64,000 bases of DNA, taken from assembly GCA_964544055.1 (NCBI GenBank), contig CAZJAA010000010.1:1-64000 (forward strand), given 5' to 3'. The translations under genes were made by a program, and so were the position numbers. Each line of letters opens with the position of its first letter. The first letter of the stretch is position 1. Shown piece by piece: positions 16,663 through 25,783 of this stretch. The DNA is from SIG299 sp964544055 (GTDB taxonomy: Bacteria; Bacillota; Clostridia; Lachnospirales; Lachnospiraceae). The notes under the pieces were generated by a model. The model worked only from the letters and a program-made list of their open reading frames with translations, did no database searches and had not been told where the DNA came from.

Positions 16663-19596
16663 TTATTCGAAAATTGCTAACCAGCTGCTGTCTACAGTTA
16701 AGCAGTAATATAAATCACCGTCAATTGCAATTCCTGTATACTTCTGATAGTATGTATTTCCGCTGTTTGCTGTTACCATTGCAACAACATCTGCAGTTGT
16801 ACCATTGTTCGTGATTGTTAAATCAACAAGAGCACCGTTCATGTCAGAAAGCCATACTGCCCAGTCAGCAGAAGCATCTGTTTCAGCTGTTGCAATGCCT
16901 TCATAGCCAGCACCCCAGCCATAGTTATCAGCACGCACTACTGCATATTCCTTATAGCCGTTTGTTTCCGTTGCTGCATGATCCTTTGCAACGTTCTGTA
17001 ATACTACAACGTAGTTATTCCAGTTTGCTGCTCCTGTTGTGTAGTTTCTGAACTTCACATTTGCAGATTCACCAGCTTCTACCTTAACAGGCTCGGAATG
17101 TGCTCCCCAGAAACCAGTACCTAAGTTCAGGTCACCAACGGTAGAACCAATAATATCAATAGAGGAACCATCTACTGTCAGACAGTAATATACATCACCG
17201 TCTACTGCAATACCTGTGTATTTCTGGGTATATACATTGCCGCTCTTTCCATAAACAGTTGCAACAACATCTGCGGTTGTACCGTGGTTTGTAATATCCA
17301 GAACAACATCTGCACCATTCATGTCAGAAAGCCATACTGCCCAGTCACCAGCAACCTCTGTTGCATTTGTTTCTGCTGTTGCAATTCCTTCATAACCTGC
17401 GCCCCAGCCATAATTATCAGCACGCACTACTGCGTATTCCTTATAGCCATTTGTCTCTGTTGCCGCATGATCCTTTGCAATGTTCTGTAATACTACAACA
17501 TAGTTATTCCAGTTTGCTGTTCCACAAGTATAATTCTTGAAGTATACTCTTTCTGTTGTGCCGGCTTCTACCTTAACCGGTTCAGAATGTGCTCCCCAGA
17601 ATGCAGTGGAGTTATCAATGTTACCTACCGGAGTACCAAGAATTTCAACATAAGAACCATCTACTGTTAAGCAGTAGTATAAATCACCATCAATTGCAAT
17701 TCCTGTATACTTCTGGGTATATACGTCACCAGCCTTAGTATAAACTGTTGCAAGAACATCTGCGGTTGTACCGTTATTCGTAACTTCCAGAACAACATCT
17801 GCACCGTTCATACCTGAAAGCCATGCTGCCCAGTCATCTGCTGCATTTGTTTCTGCTGTTGCAATTCCTTCATAACCGGCACCCCAGCCGTAGTTATCAG
17901 AACGTACTACTGCATATTCCTTATAGCCATTTGTTTCCGTTGCTGCATGATCCTTTGCAATGTTCTGTAATACTACAACATAGTTATTCCAGTTTGCTAC
18001 TCCATTGGTGTAATTCTTAAAGTGAAGCTTTGAAGTAGTTCCGGCTTCTACCTTGATTGGATCGGAATGTGCTCCCCAGAATGCAGTAGAGCAGTCTGTG
18101 TTACCAACAATCAGACCATATGCAGCGTCCTCTGCTGCAATGTCAATAAAGGAGCCGTTGGTTGTTAAGCAGTAATATAAAGGTCCGTCTACCGGAATTT
18201 CCTCTACATCTACATAACGGATAATAGCATCTGCACAGGAAGCCTTTAAGGTAACCTTTGCTGTTTCACCATAGTTTGTAATAGCAACGGTGTAAGTAGC
18301 TAAGTCAGAGTCTGTTGTAAACTTCTCTGGGTTAAACTGGTTAAAGGTATTTCTTGTTACGTTTAAATCAGAAATCTTTGCGGATGCTTCATAGCCTTCG
18401 CTGCCGGAAACAACTGCATATTCCTTATATTCCACATTATCTGCTGTGGAATGACCTTCTGCTACATTCTGTAAAATAACAGAGAATGTATTGGCAAAAT
18501 CATATACATTCTTGCCGTTCTCGTTTAACTTACTTGGAACATAGTTCTTAAACTTGAATGCTACTGTCTCGCCTACAGCAACTTCCTTGATTTCAGAGTA
18601 AGCATCACCATATACGGAAGAACCGTCGGTATTACCAAGAAGTGTGCCGGAAGCTGCGGTTGCGGAGTAATCTCTGATTACTTCCGGTTCAGGCTCTGTG
18701 GACTTGGCAGGAACTGCATCCTTATCACCATCTGCATACAGAGCAGCAATCTGACCCTCTGTTAATGCCTGGTCGAAGACGTATAATTCGTCGATACAAC
18801 CTTTAAAGATTGCATCCCATGGGTTTACACCAAGTAAGAATGCCCAGTCGGTTTCTGCACTTCCTGTGAAGAGACCAGGAACAATCTGAATAGTATTTTC
18901 AGAAGGAACACCGTTTACATATAATTTTGCATTTAATACCATATTTCCGTTTAAATCAATTAAGTCAGTTTCATCACATACTAAAGCAATGTGCGCCCAG
19001 GACTTTCTGCCATAACAGACACTGTCCTCGTAGGATGGGTTTGGCCAGATGCCTAATTCTGCATTTCTGTTCCAAAGCTGTGGATAGGTAACACCAGCAT
19101 CCGGTGTGGTAAAGCTTAACCAGTGCTCTGTTGTTCCTACTGCCATACCGTTACCAAACTGAAGTGTTGTACCATAAGTAGAAAATCTTGCTGCCCATAC
19201 CCAGAAAGAAAGGGTATAGGTATCTGTGTTAATCGGTTCAATGCCGGTTACCTTAGCACCAAATGTACCGTCTAACCATAATGCATTTCCCTTTACACCG
19301 TTTGTGAAAGTAAACTCCTCGTCTACTTCATATACTCTTTCATCTACGGTAGAACCGGTAGAAGTGTTCATTCTTGGGCTGAGTCCGGTTGCATCATCGA
19401 AGGAGAAATAATACTTTGCGTCCGGAAGTGCTTCTGCTACAGGAGCAGAAGTTGGAGTCGGCGTATCTGTTGCCGAAGCTGCTTCTGTCGGAGCTAAGGT
19501 AGGAGTTGGGTCAGCCGATCCCTCTTTGCCACATCCGGTCATCATGGACACTGCCATTGTTGCGCATAATAATACGCTTAACCATTTCTTTTTCAT
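16663..19596 (-). CDS. Surface lipoprotein with LamG-like domain and tandem repeat modules
   Basis: 977 aa. It has a lipoprotein signal (lipobox MTGC, Cys22), then a Thr/Pro-rich linker. Residues 60-300 resemble a LamG/concanavalin-type jelly roll (YYFSFDDATGLSP, YTLSFWVWAARF, IDELYVFDQALTEGQIAALY). From about 315 there are four tandem modules of about 155-165 residues. The first is divergent; the last three are nearly identical and share FWGAHS, NYVVVLQN, KDHAATETNGYKEYAVVR and YCLTV. No glycosidase active site is visible, so it is probably a carbohydrate-binding or adhesion protein capturing arabinan or pectin; substrate is inferred from context. GGAATGGGG precedes the ATG. Confidence 0.8.
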   Translation of the reverse strand: MKKKWLSVLLCATMAVSMMTGCGKEGSADPTPTLAPTEAASATDTPTPTSAPVAEALPDAKYYFSFDDATGLSPRMNTSTGSTVDERVYEVDEEFTFTNGVKGNALWLDGTFGAKVTGIEPINTDTYTLSFWVWAARFSTYGTTLQFGNGMAVGTTEHWLSFTTPDAGVTYPQLWNRNAELGIWPNPSYEDSVCYGRKSWAHIALVCDETDLIDLNGNMVLNAKLYVNGVPSENTIQIVPGLFTGSAETDWAFLLGVNPWDAIFKGCIDELYVFDQALTEGQIAALYADGDKDAVPAKSTEPEPEVIRDYSATAASGTLLGNTDGSSVYGDAYSEIKEVAVGETVAFKFKNYVPSKLNENGKNVYDFANTFSVILQNVAEGHSTADNVEYKEYAVVSGSEGYEASAKISDLNVTRNTFNQFNPEKFTTDSDLATYTVAITNYGETAKVTLKASCADAIIRYVDVEEIPVDGPLYYCLTTNGSFIDIAAEDAAYGLIVGNTDCSTAFWGAHSDPIKVEAGTTSKLHFKNYTNGVANWNNYVVVLQNIAKDHAATETNGYKEYAVVRSDNYGWGAGYEGIATAETNAADDWAAWLSGMNGADVVLEVTNNGTTADVLATVYTKAGDVYTQKYTGIAIDGDLYYCLTVDGSYVEILGTPVGNIDNSTAFWGAHSEPVKVEAGTTERVYFKNYTCGTANWNNYVVVLQNIAKDHAATETNGYKEYAVVRADNYGWGAGYEGIATAETNATEVAGDWAVWLSDMNGADVVLDITNHGTTADVVATVYGKSGNVYTQKYTGIAVDGDVYYCLTVDGSSIDIIGSTVGDLNLGTGFWGAHSEPVKVEAGESANVKFRNYTTGAANWNNYVVVLQNVAKDHAATETNGYKEYAVVRADNYGWGAGYEGIATAETDASADWAVWLSDMNGALVDLTITNNGTTADVVAMVTANSGNTYYQKYTGIAIDGDLYYCLTVDSSWLAIFE
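16669..18150. repeat. Three near-identical tandem coding repeats of about 480-490 bp
   Basis: The shared marker GAATGTGCTCCCCAGAA recurs at about 17096, 17586 and 18066, and long stretches between copies match at the nucleotide level. The copies encode the last three modules of the 977-aa lipoprotein. Such similarity favours recombination, so copy number may vary between strains. Confidence 0.85.
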
Positions 19597-19611
19597 GTTT
19601 TACCCCATTCC

Positions 19612-19659
19612 GGAGGACACAAACCTGATGCACATTCTGCTTTTGGTTCGTTGTCCTCC
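19612..19659 (-). promoter_or_regulatory. Leader hairpin before the 977-aa lipoprotein gene
   Basis: GGAGGACA (19612-19619) and TGTCCTCC (19652-19659) form a perfect 8-bp pair in the leader, ending about 15 bases before the ATG. It may affect translation or transcript stability. A second stem (CTTGGAAG/CTTCCAAG, 19677-19703) lies just upstream, after the preceding gene. Confidence 0.45.
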
Positions 19660-19760
19660 TGTTTTTTTATGCACTCCTTGGAAGTTTTAACGTTTCTTCC
19701 AAGAGCACGTTACATTTCACCAAAATAAATTCCGTGGTGCAAGTTTTTTACCTTCACCAA

Positions 19761-21380
19761 CTAGTTCACGAAATCATCTACCACAGCCTGATACTTTGCA
19801 AGCTCTTCATCAGATAATACGTTATAACCTTTTGGTCCAAAGTAAGTAATCATAGCATCTGCATGATAGTAGTTTGCCTGACGGGTTGCTTGTTCTGTAT
19901 AGTCTGCAGCCTTTGCAGTACCGTTATCTACTAAATCATGGATACCGCTGTTACCGATGTTGTTGAAGTACTGGTCACAGAAGTTCCAGTAACCTGCAAT
20001 GTTATACCAGCCGTAAGGAACCGGACGGGTAATACTGGAGAAATAATCATCCCAGTAAGGCTTGTGATCTTCATCCTGTGGGAACAGAGCCTTGTAGCCT
20101 TCCCATACTTCATCATTTAAAGTAAGAGGAACCGGCATCTGAGCGTGCTTTAATGCAACACCGGAATCATTTGTGATAGAGGTATCTGCGTAAATTTCGT
20201 TACGAACCTTCCAGCCGTCAACGCCCCATCCCATGAACTTAAGAAGCAGATAAGCTTCTAAAGGATATTCACAAGAAGTGGAAACGCCGCCCATGTACAT
20301 AGTAGAAATAACGTTGTGTTCCTTTTCATCAATTACGTTTGGAGTTACATAAGGAACGATATCCAGACCATACTGTTCCTGATAGCCTTCCGTACCCCAT
20401 AAGTTCTGATAAGTCCAGAAACCTTCGGAGAATACAGCTACACGGCCGGTTGCACCAAACCATGTATCCCAGTCACCCGTCCAGTCTTCCATTTCCTGTG
20501 TGGACTGCTGAGGAGCAACATAACCTGCAAGCTTTAAGTCGGAGAACTGCTGCTCACCGATTGCCCAGTACTGAAGATCAAAGTCGTTGCCATCGAAACC
20601 GAACTCACCCTTAATCTGTCTTACATCCTTGGAAACTGCAGCAATACCATACAGGGAGTCAAGTCTGTTATAGTAACCAAGACCAAAGTACTGCATATCC
20701 GGATCATACTGTGTTGCATCCTTGATGAGCTGGATCATTTCTTCCCAGGTCCAGTCAGTACGAGGCATTTCAAGGTTTAATGTTTCAATTACGTTACGGT
20801 CAATGAATACTGCACTTGGCCAGTATCTCATTGGAGCTGCATAACGAACAGAAGTATCGAACATACCAATACCATATTCATTGATGGTTGGCATTAAGTT
20901 CTGATTCTCAGGGTCTGCATTCCAGTACTCTGTAATGTCTGCCCAGTACATATTAGCAAGAGCGGTATCAGAGTCTGTACCTTCGAATACATCCGGGAAA
21001 GCGGATGGGTCACCGGATGCTGCTGCAGCTGCGGCTGCGGAAAGGTCGGTACTCATATCAGAGATAACCTTGTTTTCTACCGTAATGTTTGGATATAAAT
21101 CCATGAATGCTTCACACATACGGTCAGCCATTCCCTGGTCTTCATAGTGCCAGTAGGTTAATGTGATGTTGTCGGTTGTTACATAGTAATTGCCAAACAC
21201 ATTGACCGGATCAACGGATACATTGTTTTTGTTGTCCTTGTTGTCTTTGGACACACCTGGCGTTGGTGTACCATTGCTGTCATCGGAATTGTTATTTCCG
21301 CCACAACCGGCTACACCAATGAGCATGCTTGCTACAAGTGTCATAGACACTGCAAGCTTTTTCCAATAATTCTTTCTCAT
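19761..21380 (-). CDS. ABC transporter sugar-binding lipoprotein
   Basis: 539 aa from the ATG at 21380, which has a full AGGAGG site. It has a lipoprotein signal ending GVAGC (Cys26), then an Asn/Asp/Lys-rich linker. The body is a type-1-style extracellular solute-binding protein (LTYWHYEDQGMADRMCEAFM, then ADITEYWN and a Trp/Tyr-rich C-terminal lobe), the family that serves MalFG-type permeases. It lies 211 bases downstream of the second permease pair, with a strong hairpin between. Substrate is inferred as arabino-oligosaccharide or another pectin side-chain fragment. Confidence 0.88.
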   Translation of the reverse strand: MRKNYWKKLAVSMTLVASMLIGVAGCGGNNNSDDSNGTPTPGVSKDNKDNKNNVSVDPVNVFGNYYVTTDNITLTYWHYEDQGMADRMCEAFMDLYPNITVENKVISDMSTDLSAAAAAAASGDPSAFPDVFEGTDSDTALANMYWADITEYWNADPENQNLMPTINEYGIGMFDTSVRYAAPMRYWPSAVFIDRNVIETLNLEMPRTDWTWEEMIQLIKDATQYDPDMQYFGLGYYNRLDSLYGIAAVSKDVRQIKGEFGFDGNDFDLQYWAIGEQQFSDLKLAGYVAPQQSTQEMEDWTGDWDTWFGATGRVAVFSEGFWTYQNLWGTEGYQEQYGLDIVPYVTPNVIDEKEHNVISTMYMGGVSTSCEYPLEAYLLLKFMGWGVDGWKVRNEIYADTSITNDSGVALKHAQMPVPLTLNDEVWEGYKALFPQDEDHKPYWDDYFSSITRPVPYGWYNIAGYWNFCDQYFNNIGNSGIHDLVDNGTAKAADYTEQATRQANYYHADAMITYFGPKGYNVLSDEELAKYQAVVDDFVN

Positions 21381-21532
21381 ATAAGCCTCCTGATTTAGTT
21401 TTTTCGGAGCAAAATGCCCACCCACTTTCGTGGGCAGAGGCTTTTGCCTCCTTTTGTTTGTTTATCTGAATCCACACCGTTCTCCTTCCACGCGGGGTGG
21501 ACAAAGATCAATAATGTTTTTCATTCTATCCA

Positions 21533-21566
21533 GGTTACTGACGATTTTCGTCAGTAACCTTTTTTT
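21533..21566 (+). terminator. Plus-oriented perfect stem with T-run between permease and binding-protein genes
   Basis: GGTTACTGACG-ATTTT-CGTCAGTAACC is a perfect 11-bp stem followed on the plus strand by seven T. All flanking genes are on the minus strand, so it would stop antisense transcription. In the operon mRNA the same stem could protect or separate the binding-protein segment. Confidence 0.65.
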
Positions 21567-21590
21567 AATTCGTAGAATTAAAAAATTTTT

Positions 21591-22592
21591 TTATTCTCCG
21601 GTGATGCCGGTTCGGTCAATACTTTCAATAAACTGCCTCTGGAGTACCAGATACATGACAAACAGTGGTAGAATACTTAACGACGTTGCCGCCATTCGCA
21701 CCGATTCATTTAAGGACGTTGCCATATCACCTGTGGTTGCCTTTGTGGTAAAGTTCGAGTCAAAGTTCTTTAACTGGATAACCAGATTGGTCCAGTGACT
21801 CTTGGTTGCCAGCCCCTGTACATACAGTTCAGTCAGATAAGACTCGTTCCAGTACCATACAAAGGAAAACAAAAATACGGTAATGATTGCAGGAACGGCA
21901 GATGGAATGGCAATTTTAAAGAATGCCTTAAAATGACCTGCTCCATCAATATAGGCAGCTTCCATCAGTACCTTTGGTACCTGCTTAAAGAAAGAATAGA
22001 AAATCAGGATAAAAATCGCTGAATTTATTCCATTGCCAAACAATGCCGGAAGAATAAAGGTCCAGATGGTGCCTAAAATCTTCATGTTGTTGAACTGTAC
22101 ATAAGTAGGAATCATAGTAACCTGGTCCGGTAAAATATAGGAGAACAGCAAGATTCCCATAAACAGTTTTTTGAGTTTGAAATCATATCTTGCAAAGCCA
22201 TAACCGACCACCATGCCTATCAGCACGTTACAGATGGTTGGTACCCCGGCAATGATAACACCCTTACCGAGTGTTACCCAGAAGTCCATGGACTTTGCGG
22301 CATCGATATAATTTTGTAAATACAGGGAGCTTGGCAGCCACTTAACGGAACTGTCGAGCAGGTCATTTCTGTCCATGAAACTGGTACTTACCATGTACAG
22401 AATCGGGTAAATGAAAATAAATCCGATAATAATCAGAAGCCCGTACACTGCAATCTGCTGTCCCAGTCCCTGACGTTCTCTTGTACCAAATACAAGCCGG
22501 TGCAGCTTTTCTTTTGTAAGCTTACGCTTAATAGTCTCCGCTGCCGTCGTAGGTTGTGTACTTGTGCTTGTTGCGCGCAACTTTCCTTGCAT
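21591..22592 (-). CDS. Carbohydrate ABC transporter permease (MalG type), second pair
   Basis: 333 aa. After a basic cytoplasmic N-terminus come six predicted membrane spans. The EAA loop is at about residues 215-235 (EAAYIDGAGHFKAFFKIAIP), which docks on the ATPase. Family: MalG/BPD_transp_1. The ATG at 22592 has GGAGAGGAGAACGTC directly upstream, so it starts 65 bases inside the end of the partner permease gene, an unusually long overlap. There is no later Met before the first span, which supports this start. Partner ATPase is absent from the locus. Confidence 0.9.
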   Translation of the reverse strand: MQGKLRATSTSTQPTTAAETIKRKLTKEKLHRLVFGTRERQGLGQQIAVYGLLIIIGFIFIYPILYMVSTSFMDRNDLLDSSVKWLPSSLYLQNYIDAAKSMDFWVTLGKGVIIAGVPTICNVLIGMVVGYGFARYDFKLKKLFMGILLFSYILPDQVTMIPTYVQFNNMKILGTIWTFILPALFGNGINSAIFILIFYSFFKQVPKVLMEAAYIDGAGHFKAFFKIAIPSAVPAIITVFLFSFVWYWNESYLTELYVQGLATKSHWTNLVIQLKNFDSNFTTKATTGDMATSLNESVRMAATSLSILPLFVMYLVLQRQFIESIDRTGITGE

Positions 22593-23574
22593 GACGTTCT
22601 CCTCTCCTTACTATTCTTCTCTTCATTCGTTCTTCTTTTTTCTGTAATCGCTTGAACTTCTTTGCCTTTTTGTCGTAAACATCCTTTTTAGAACCAAGGA
22701 GTAATGCAAACAGCCCGACAATTAACGTGATTACAAAAGCATACAGCCATGCCATAGCAGAGGCATAACCATAACCCTTTTCCTTTGTACCGGAGAACAT
22801 TGCCGATTCAATCATCGTAATCAGTGTGTTCTGCTCGTTACTGGATAAGAAGATAACGGTATAAACTGCATTTAATAAAATCATTGGCTTCATGGTCGGC
22901 AGGGTAATCTTCCAGAAGCATTCCCAGCCGGAACCACCGTCAATTTTAGCCGCCTCATACAATGCCGGGTCTACCTTCTGCAATGCAGAGAGGAAAATTA
23001 AAATCTGCACGCCCGAATACCAAAGTGTCATAATCATGTTGGAGAACAGTTCTCCAATGGACTGCGCCACGCTCGTTGGGAAAAATACTTCAAAGGCTGC
23101 CACAATGGACTGCACGTTCATGGAAGGAATTGTTGCTGCTCCTTCGCTGACTAACATATTCATCACCGGTCCGCTTACGATAATGACCGGAAGGAAGAAA
23201 ATCAGTCGAAAGAATGCTCTCATCTTGATTTTTCCATTTAACATAATGGCAATCATCAAGGCAAATACGATAATAATCGGTACCTGTATGCAGGTCTGCC
23301 AGATGTAGGTTACCAGCTGCTGCGGGAACTCCGGATTTTCATGCCAGATGTTGGTGAAGTTTCCGATGCCAACAAAATTATAGTTCATTCCCTTTGGCGT
23401 AATACGGATATTGTACCAGATGTACTTAAAGGATTGACCTAACGGCACCAGTAAGAATGCGATTACACCAATCACCCAGGGAAGTGTAAAGAAATAACCG
23501 GCTCTTGCCTCACGCTTTTCCAGCTTTCCTACTTTGATTTTTGGTTTTTTCTGTTTCTTTTCTTTTTTACTCAT
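22528..23574 (-). CDS. Carbohydrate ABC transporter permease (MalF type), second pair
   Basis: 348 aa from MSKKEKKQK at 23574, one base after the stop of the DUF5696 gene. The N-terminus is very basic, followed by six predicted spans. The EAA-loop motif is LYEAAKIDGGSGWECFWKITLP (written here from two adjacent parts, about residue 215). The C-terminal 45 residues are highly basic (RIVRRGERHARKVARNKHK), and the coding DNA of this tail overlaps the next permease. No strong ribosome site precedes the start, consistent with translational coupling to the gene upstream. Confidence 0.88.
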   Translation of the reverse strand: MSKKEKKQKKPKIKVGKLEKREARAGYFFTLPWVIGVIAFLLVPLGQSFKYIWYNIRITPKGMNYNFVGIGNFTNIWHENPEFPQQLVTYIWQTCIQVPIIIVFALMIAIMLNGKIKMRAFFRLIFFLPVIIVSGPVMNMLVSEGAATIPSMNVQSIVAAFEVFFPTSVAQSIGELFSNMIMTLWYSGVQILIFLSALQKVDPALYEAAKIDGGSGWECFWKITLPTMKPMILLNAVYTVIFLSSNEQNTLITMIESAMFSGTKEKGYGYASAMAWLYAFVITLIVGLFALLLGSKKDVYDKKAKKFKRLQKKEERMKRRIVRRGERHARKVARNKHKYTTYDGSGDY

Positions 23575-23575
23575 C

Positions 23576-25783
23576 CTAGTCCACCACCTTATAGGACATT
23601 GTATCAATGCTCACGCCATTTACCGTCTGGGCAGCACTGCTGTAATTTAAGTAAATCTGTACTCCGTTGCTATAGGTAACCATGCGGACACCGTTTGCAA
23701 AAATTTCATGTCCGGTAATCACTGCTCCTGCCACAGCTTCATATACCCGTTCCAGTGCCTCGGTATACTCCACGATTTCATCCTTGTACACCTCGTACTG
23801 GGAGCTATAAATATCAGAAGAATTTGTGTAAATCAAATCGGCGGAGCTTTCCTTTGTGATGTAGAAAGAAGGATAGCTTCCTGTTTCAATCAGCTTTAAG
23901 AAAAACTCTTCTTTGTTTGCTTCGAAGTTAACATACTCGGAGTAAACCGGCATAACGCCCTTTAACACAATGGATAAAAACGGTACGCTTTCGTCCTCAT
24001 ACAAATAATTTGAGGTGTAAACCGGCATATCCAAAAATGCCTCGGTATTTTTCCAAAGATAAGCAAACGGCTGTTCCATTACCAGACGTAAGGATTCATC
24101 CAAAGTTGCCACCGTGTCTGCATAGGTCAGTGCTGTCTGGAATCTGGTATAGGACACATTGCTGTAGGTATAAGTAAACAGCGTATTGGTAATACCTGCC
24201 AGTGCAAGGTTTTCTACACCTTGTTTGGTGTAGCTTTTTGCAAACTTTTTTAACAGCGTATTGCTTCTGGTCGGTGTCAGATAACGGAATGTGGAATATA
24301 CATCTTTGTAGGTGCTTTCCTCAAACACCTTCTTGTTTACCTTTTTTACTACGTTAAAGGTAGCATTCTGTTCTTCCGGATTAATACGCAGTGCTTCGTT
24401 ATAAAGGTAGAAGGAAATTCCACGATTTTCTACATCCTCAATTAACCGGGTCAGCTTCTTTGTACCGCCGATTTTTCCGTCTGCCTTATAGCTTGTAATC
24501 GGGATGTCATACAGACCACCCTTCTGCCAGCCCTTATATAACGAAAGCAGATTAGTAACACCGGCTTCTTTTAAGTCATCATAAATATCGTAAATATCAT
24601 CCACGGTCGTCATGGTAACTGCTGTTGTTCCGATTAAGAATTCTTCGCGCTCCGTACCAAGGAAATCGATTCGGGTGCGGTAGGAATCATCCTCCTGCAC
24701 TACAAGGTCACCACGCTTCATCAAATAGTCACGGTAAGCATTTGCCATGCCGCAATAGTTAGCATCCTCTCCGGTTAAAAAAAGGAAACGAACCGTTAAG
24801 TCAGAATGGCTTCTGTCGGATTCTACCAGATGGAACGAACCGGAAGTGGAATTGTTACTGGTTGGCTGTGTATAACGCTTGCGGAGCAAAAACTTTGCAT
24901 ACGCACGGTTATACTGGATATTTACACCGTTTGGCTGTGCTTCGATGGTTGCACGCTCTGCGCCATCCTCAACAATAGCAAGATATGCCAATTCGTCGTC
25001 CGTATGGGCAATGCCGTATACCGGAGCAATGGTCAAGTTCTGGTCATTTAACATTTCATATCTGTTCCAGAGCAGATTTGCCACAGAAGATTCGGTAAAA
25101 CCAATGTCATCTCCATAAATCATGGAAGAATATCCTGTGTTGAAACGCTTTTCGTTATCTTCCAGATAAATCAGGGCACCGTTTCCGTCCGGAATGAAAA
25201 TATAGCCTTCTTTTTCATCCAGATAGGAAACACCCATACACGGATAAATGGCAAGTGTTCCGATGTAGGTATCTGCATCCTCGATAATGGAGGAATCCGG
25301 AATGGTTGCTTTTAAGCCGTCTTCCGTAAGTTCTACCTTTAAGGTCACGCCAAATTTATATTTGGTCCAGTAAAGCTCTGCTTCAAAACCGTTGTTGGTG
25401 TAGGTAATCTTTTTTCTTACATTATCCTTTACCAAATCTGCCTGCTTTGTATCGGTATTTCCCTGAATATAAGTAATTACAATGGCAGAGGAAAGATACG
25501 CTTCCCATGTGCTATTGTTGGCACCGTCATTATAGCTTGGAGAAGACTCCATAAATTGGCCGGTTGCCTTATCTTCTATTACGATGGACAGGTCATCTTC
25601 ACAAAAGTACAGGTTAAATTTTTTTGTTTCTGTTATTTTTTTATGAGTATCTTTCCAGTCGGTGTAGCTTGGCTCCTTTGCTGCAAATGCGGCAAAAGAA
25701 CCAACCTGGCTCAGTGCCGGTACAAGACCGAGTGCAAAGATAAGAACGAAGCAAATCAGTTTTTTCTTACAATTAGTTGCCAA
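23576..25783 (-). CDS. DUF5696-type secreted protein of the importer locus
   Basis: About 735 aa. I place the start at the TTG at 25783, which is preceded by GAGGTGG, overlaps the end of the upstream gene by 11 bases and gives a clean Sec signal peptide (CKKKLICFVLIFALGLVPAL, then FAAFA). No ATG fits. The body is beta-rich then an alpha/beta barrel-like region; it matches the architecture of DUF5696 proteins that accompany Firmicutes sugar ABC transporters. No known catalytic motif is evident to me, though a glycosidase-like barrel is possible. Location extracellular. It sits between the NHL/YIP1 gene and a permease pair, so it is likely a working component of the uptake system. Confidence 0.75.
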   Translation of the reverse strand: MATNCKKKLICFVLIFALGLVPALSQVGSFAAFAAKEPSYTDWKDTHKKITETKKFNLYFCEDDLSIVIEDKATGQFMESSPSYNDGANNSTWEAYLSSAIVITYIQGNTDTKQADLVKDNVRKKITYTNNGFEAELYWTKYKFGVTLKVELTEDGLKATIPDSSIIEDADTYIGTLAIYPCMGVSYLDEKEGYIFIPDGNGALIYLEDNEKRFNTGYSSMIYGDDIGFTESSVANLLWNRYEMLNDQNLTIAPVYGIAHTDDELAYLAIVEDGAERATIEAQPNGVNIQYNRAYAKFLLRKRYTQPTSNNSTSGSFHLVESDRSHSDLTVRFLFLTGEDANYCGMANAYRDYLMKRGDLVVQEDDSYRTRIDFLGTEREEFLIGTTAVTMTTVDDIYDIYDDLKEAGVTNLLSLYKGWQKGGLYDIPITSYKADGKIGGTKKLTRLIEDVENRGISFYLYNEALRINPEEQNATFNVVKKVNKKVFEESTYKDVYSTFRYLTPTRSNTLLKKFAKSYTKQGVENLALAGITNTLFTYTYSNVSYTRFQTALTYADTVATLDESLRLVMEQPFAYLWKNTEAFLDMPVYTSNYLYEDESVPFLSIVLKGVMPVYSEYVNFEANKEEFFLKLIETGSYPSFYITKESSADLIYTNSSDIYSSQYEVYKDEIVEYTEALERVYEAVAGAVITGHEIFANGVRMVTYSNGVQIYLNYSSAAQTVNGVSIDTMSYKVVD

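Noticed and set aside
16669..18150. CRISPR-like or satellite repeats
   Set aside because: The repeats are about 480-490 bp, in frame and encode protein modules of a lipoprotein.
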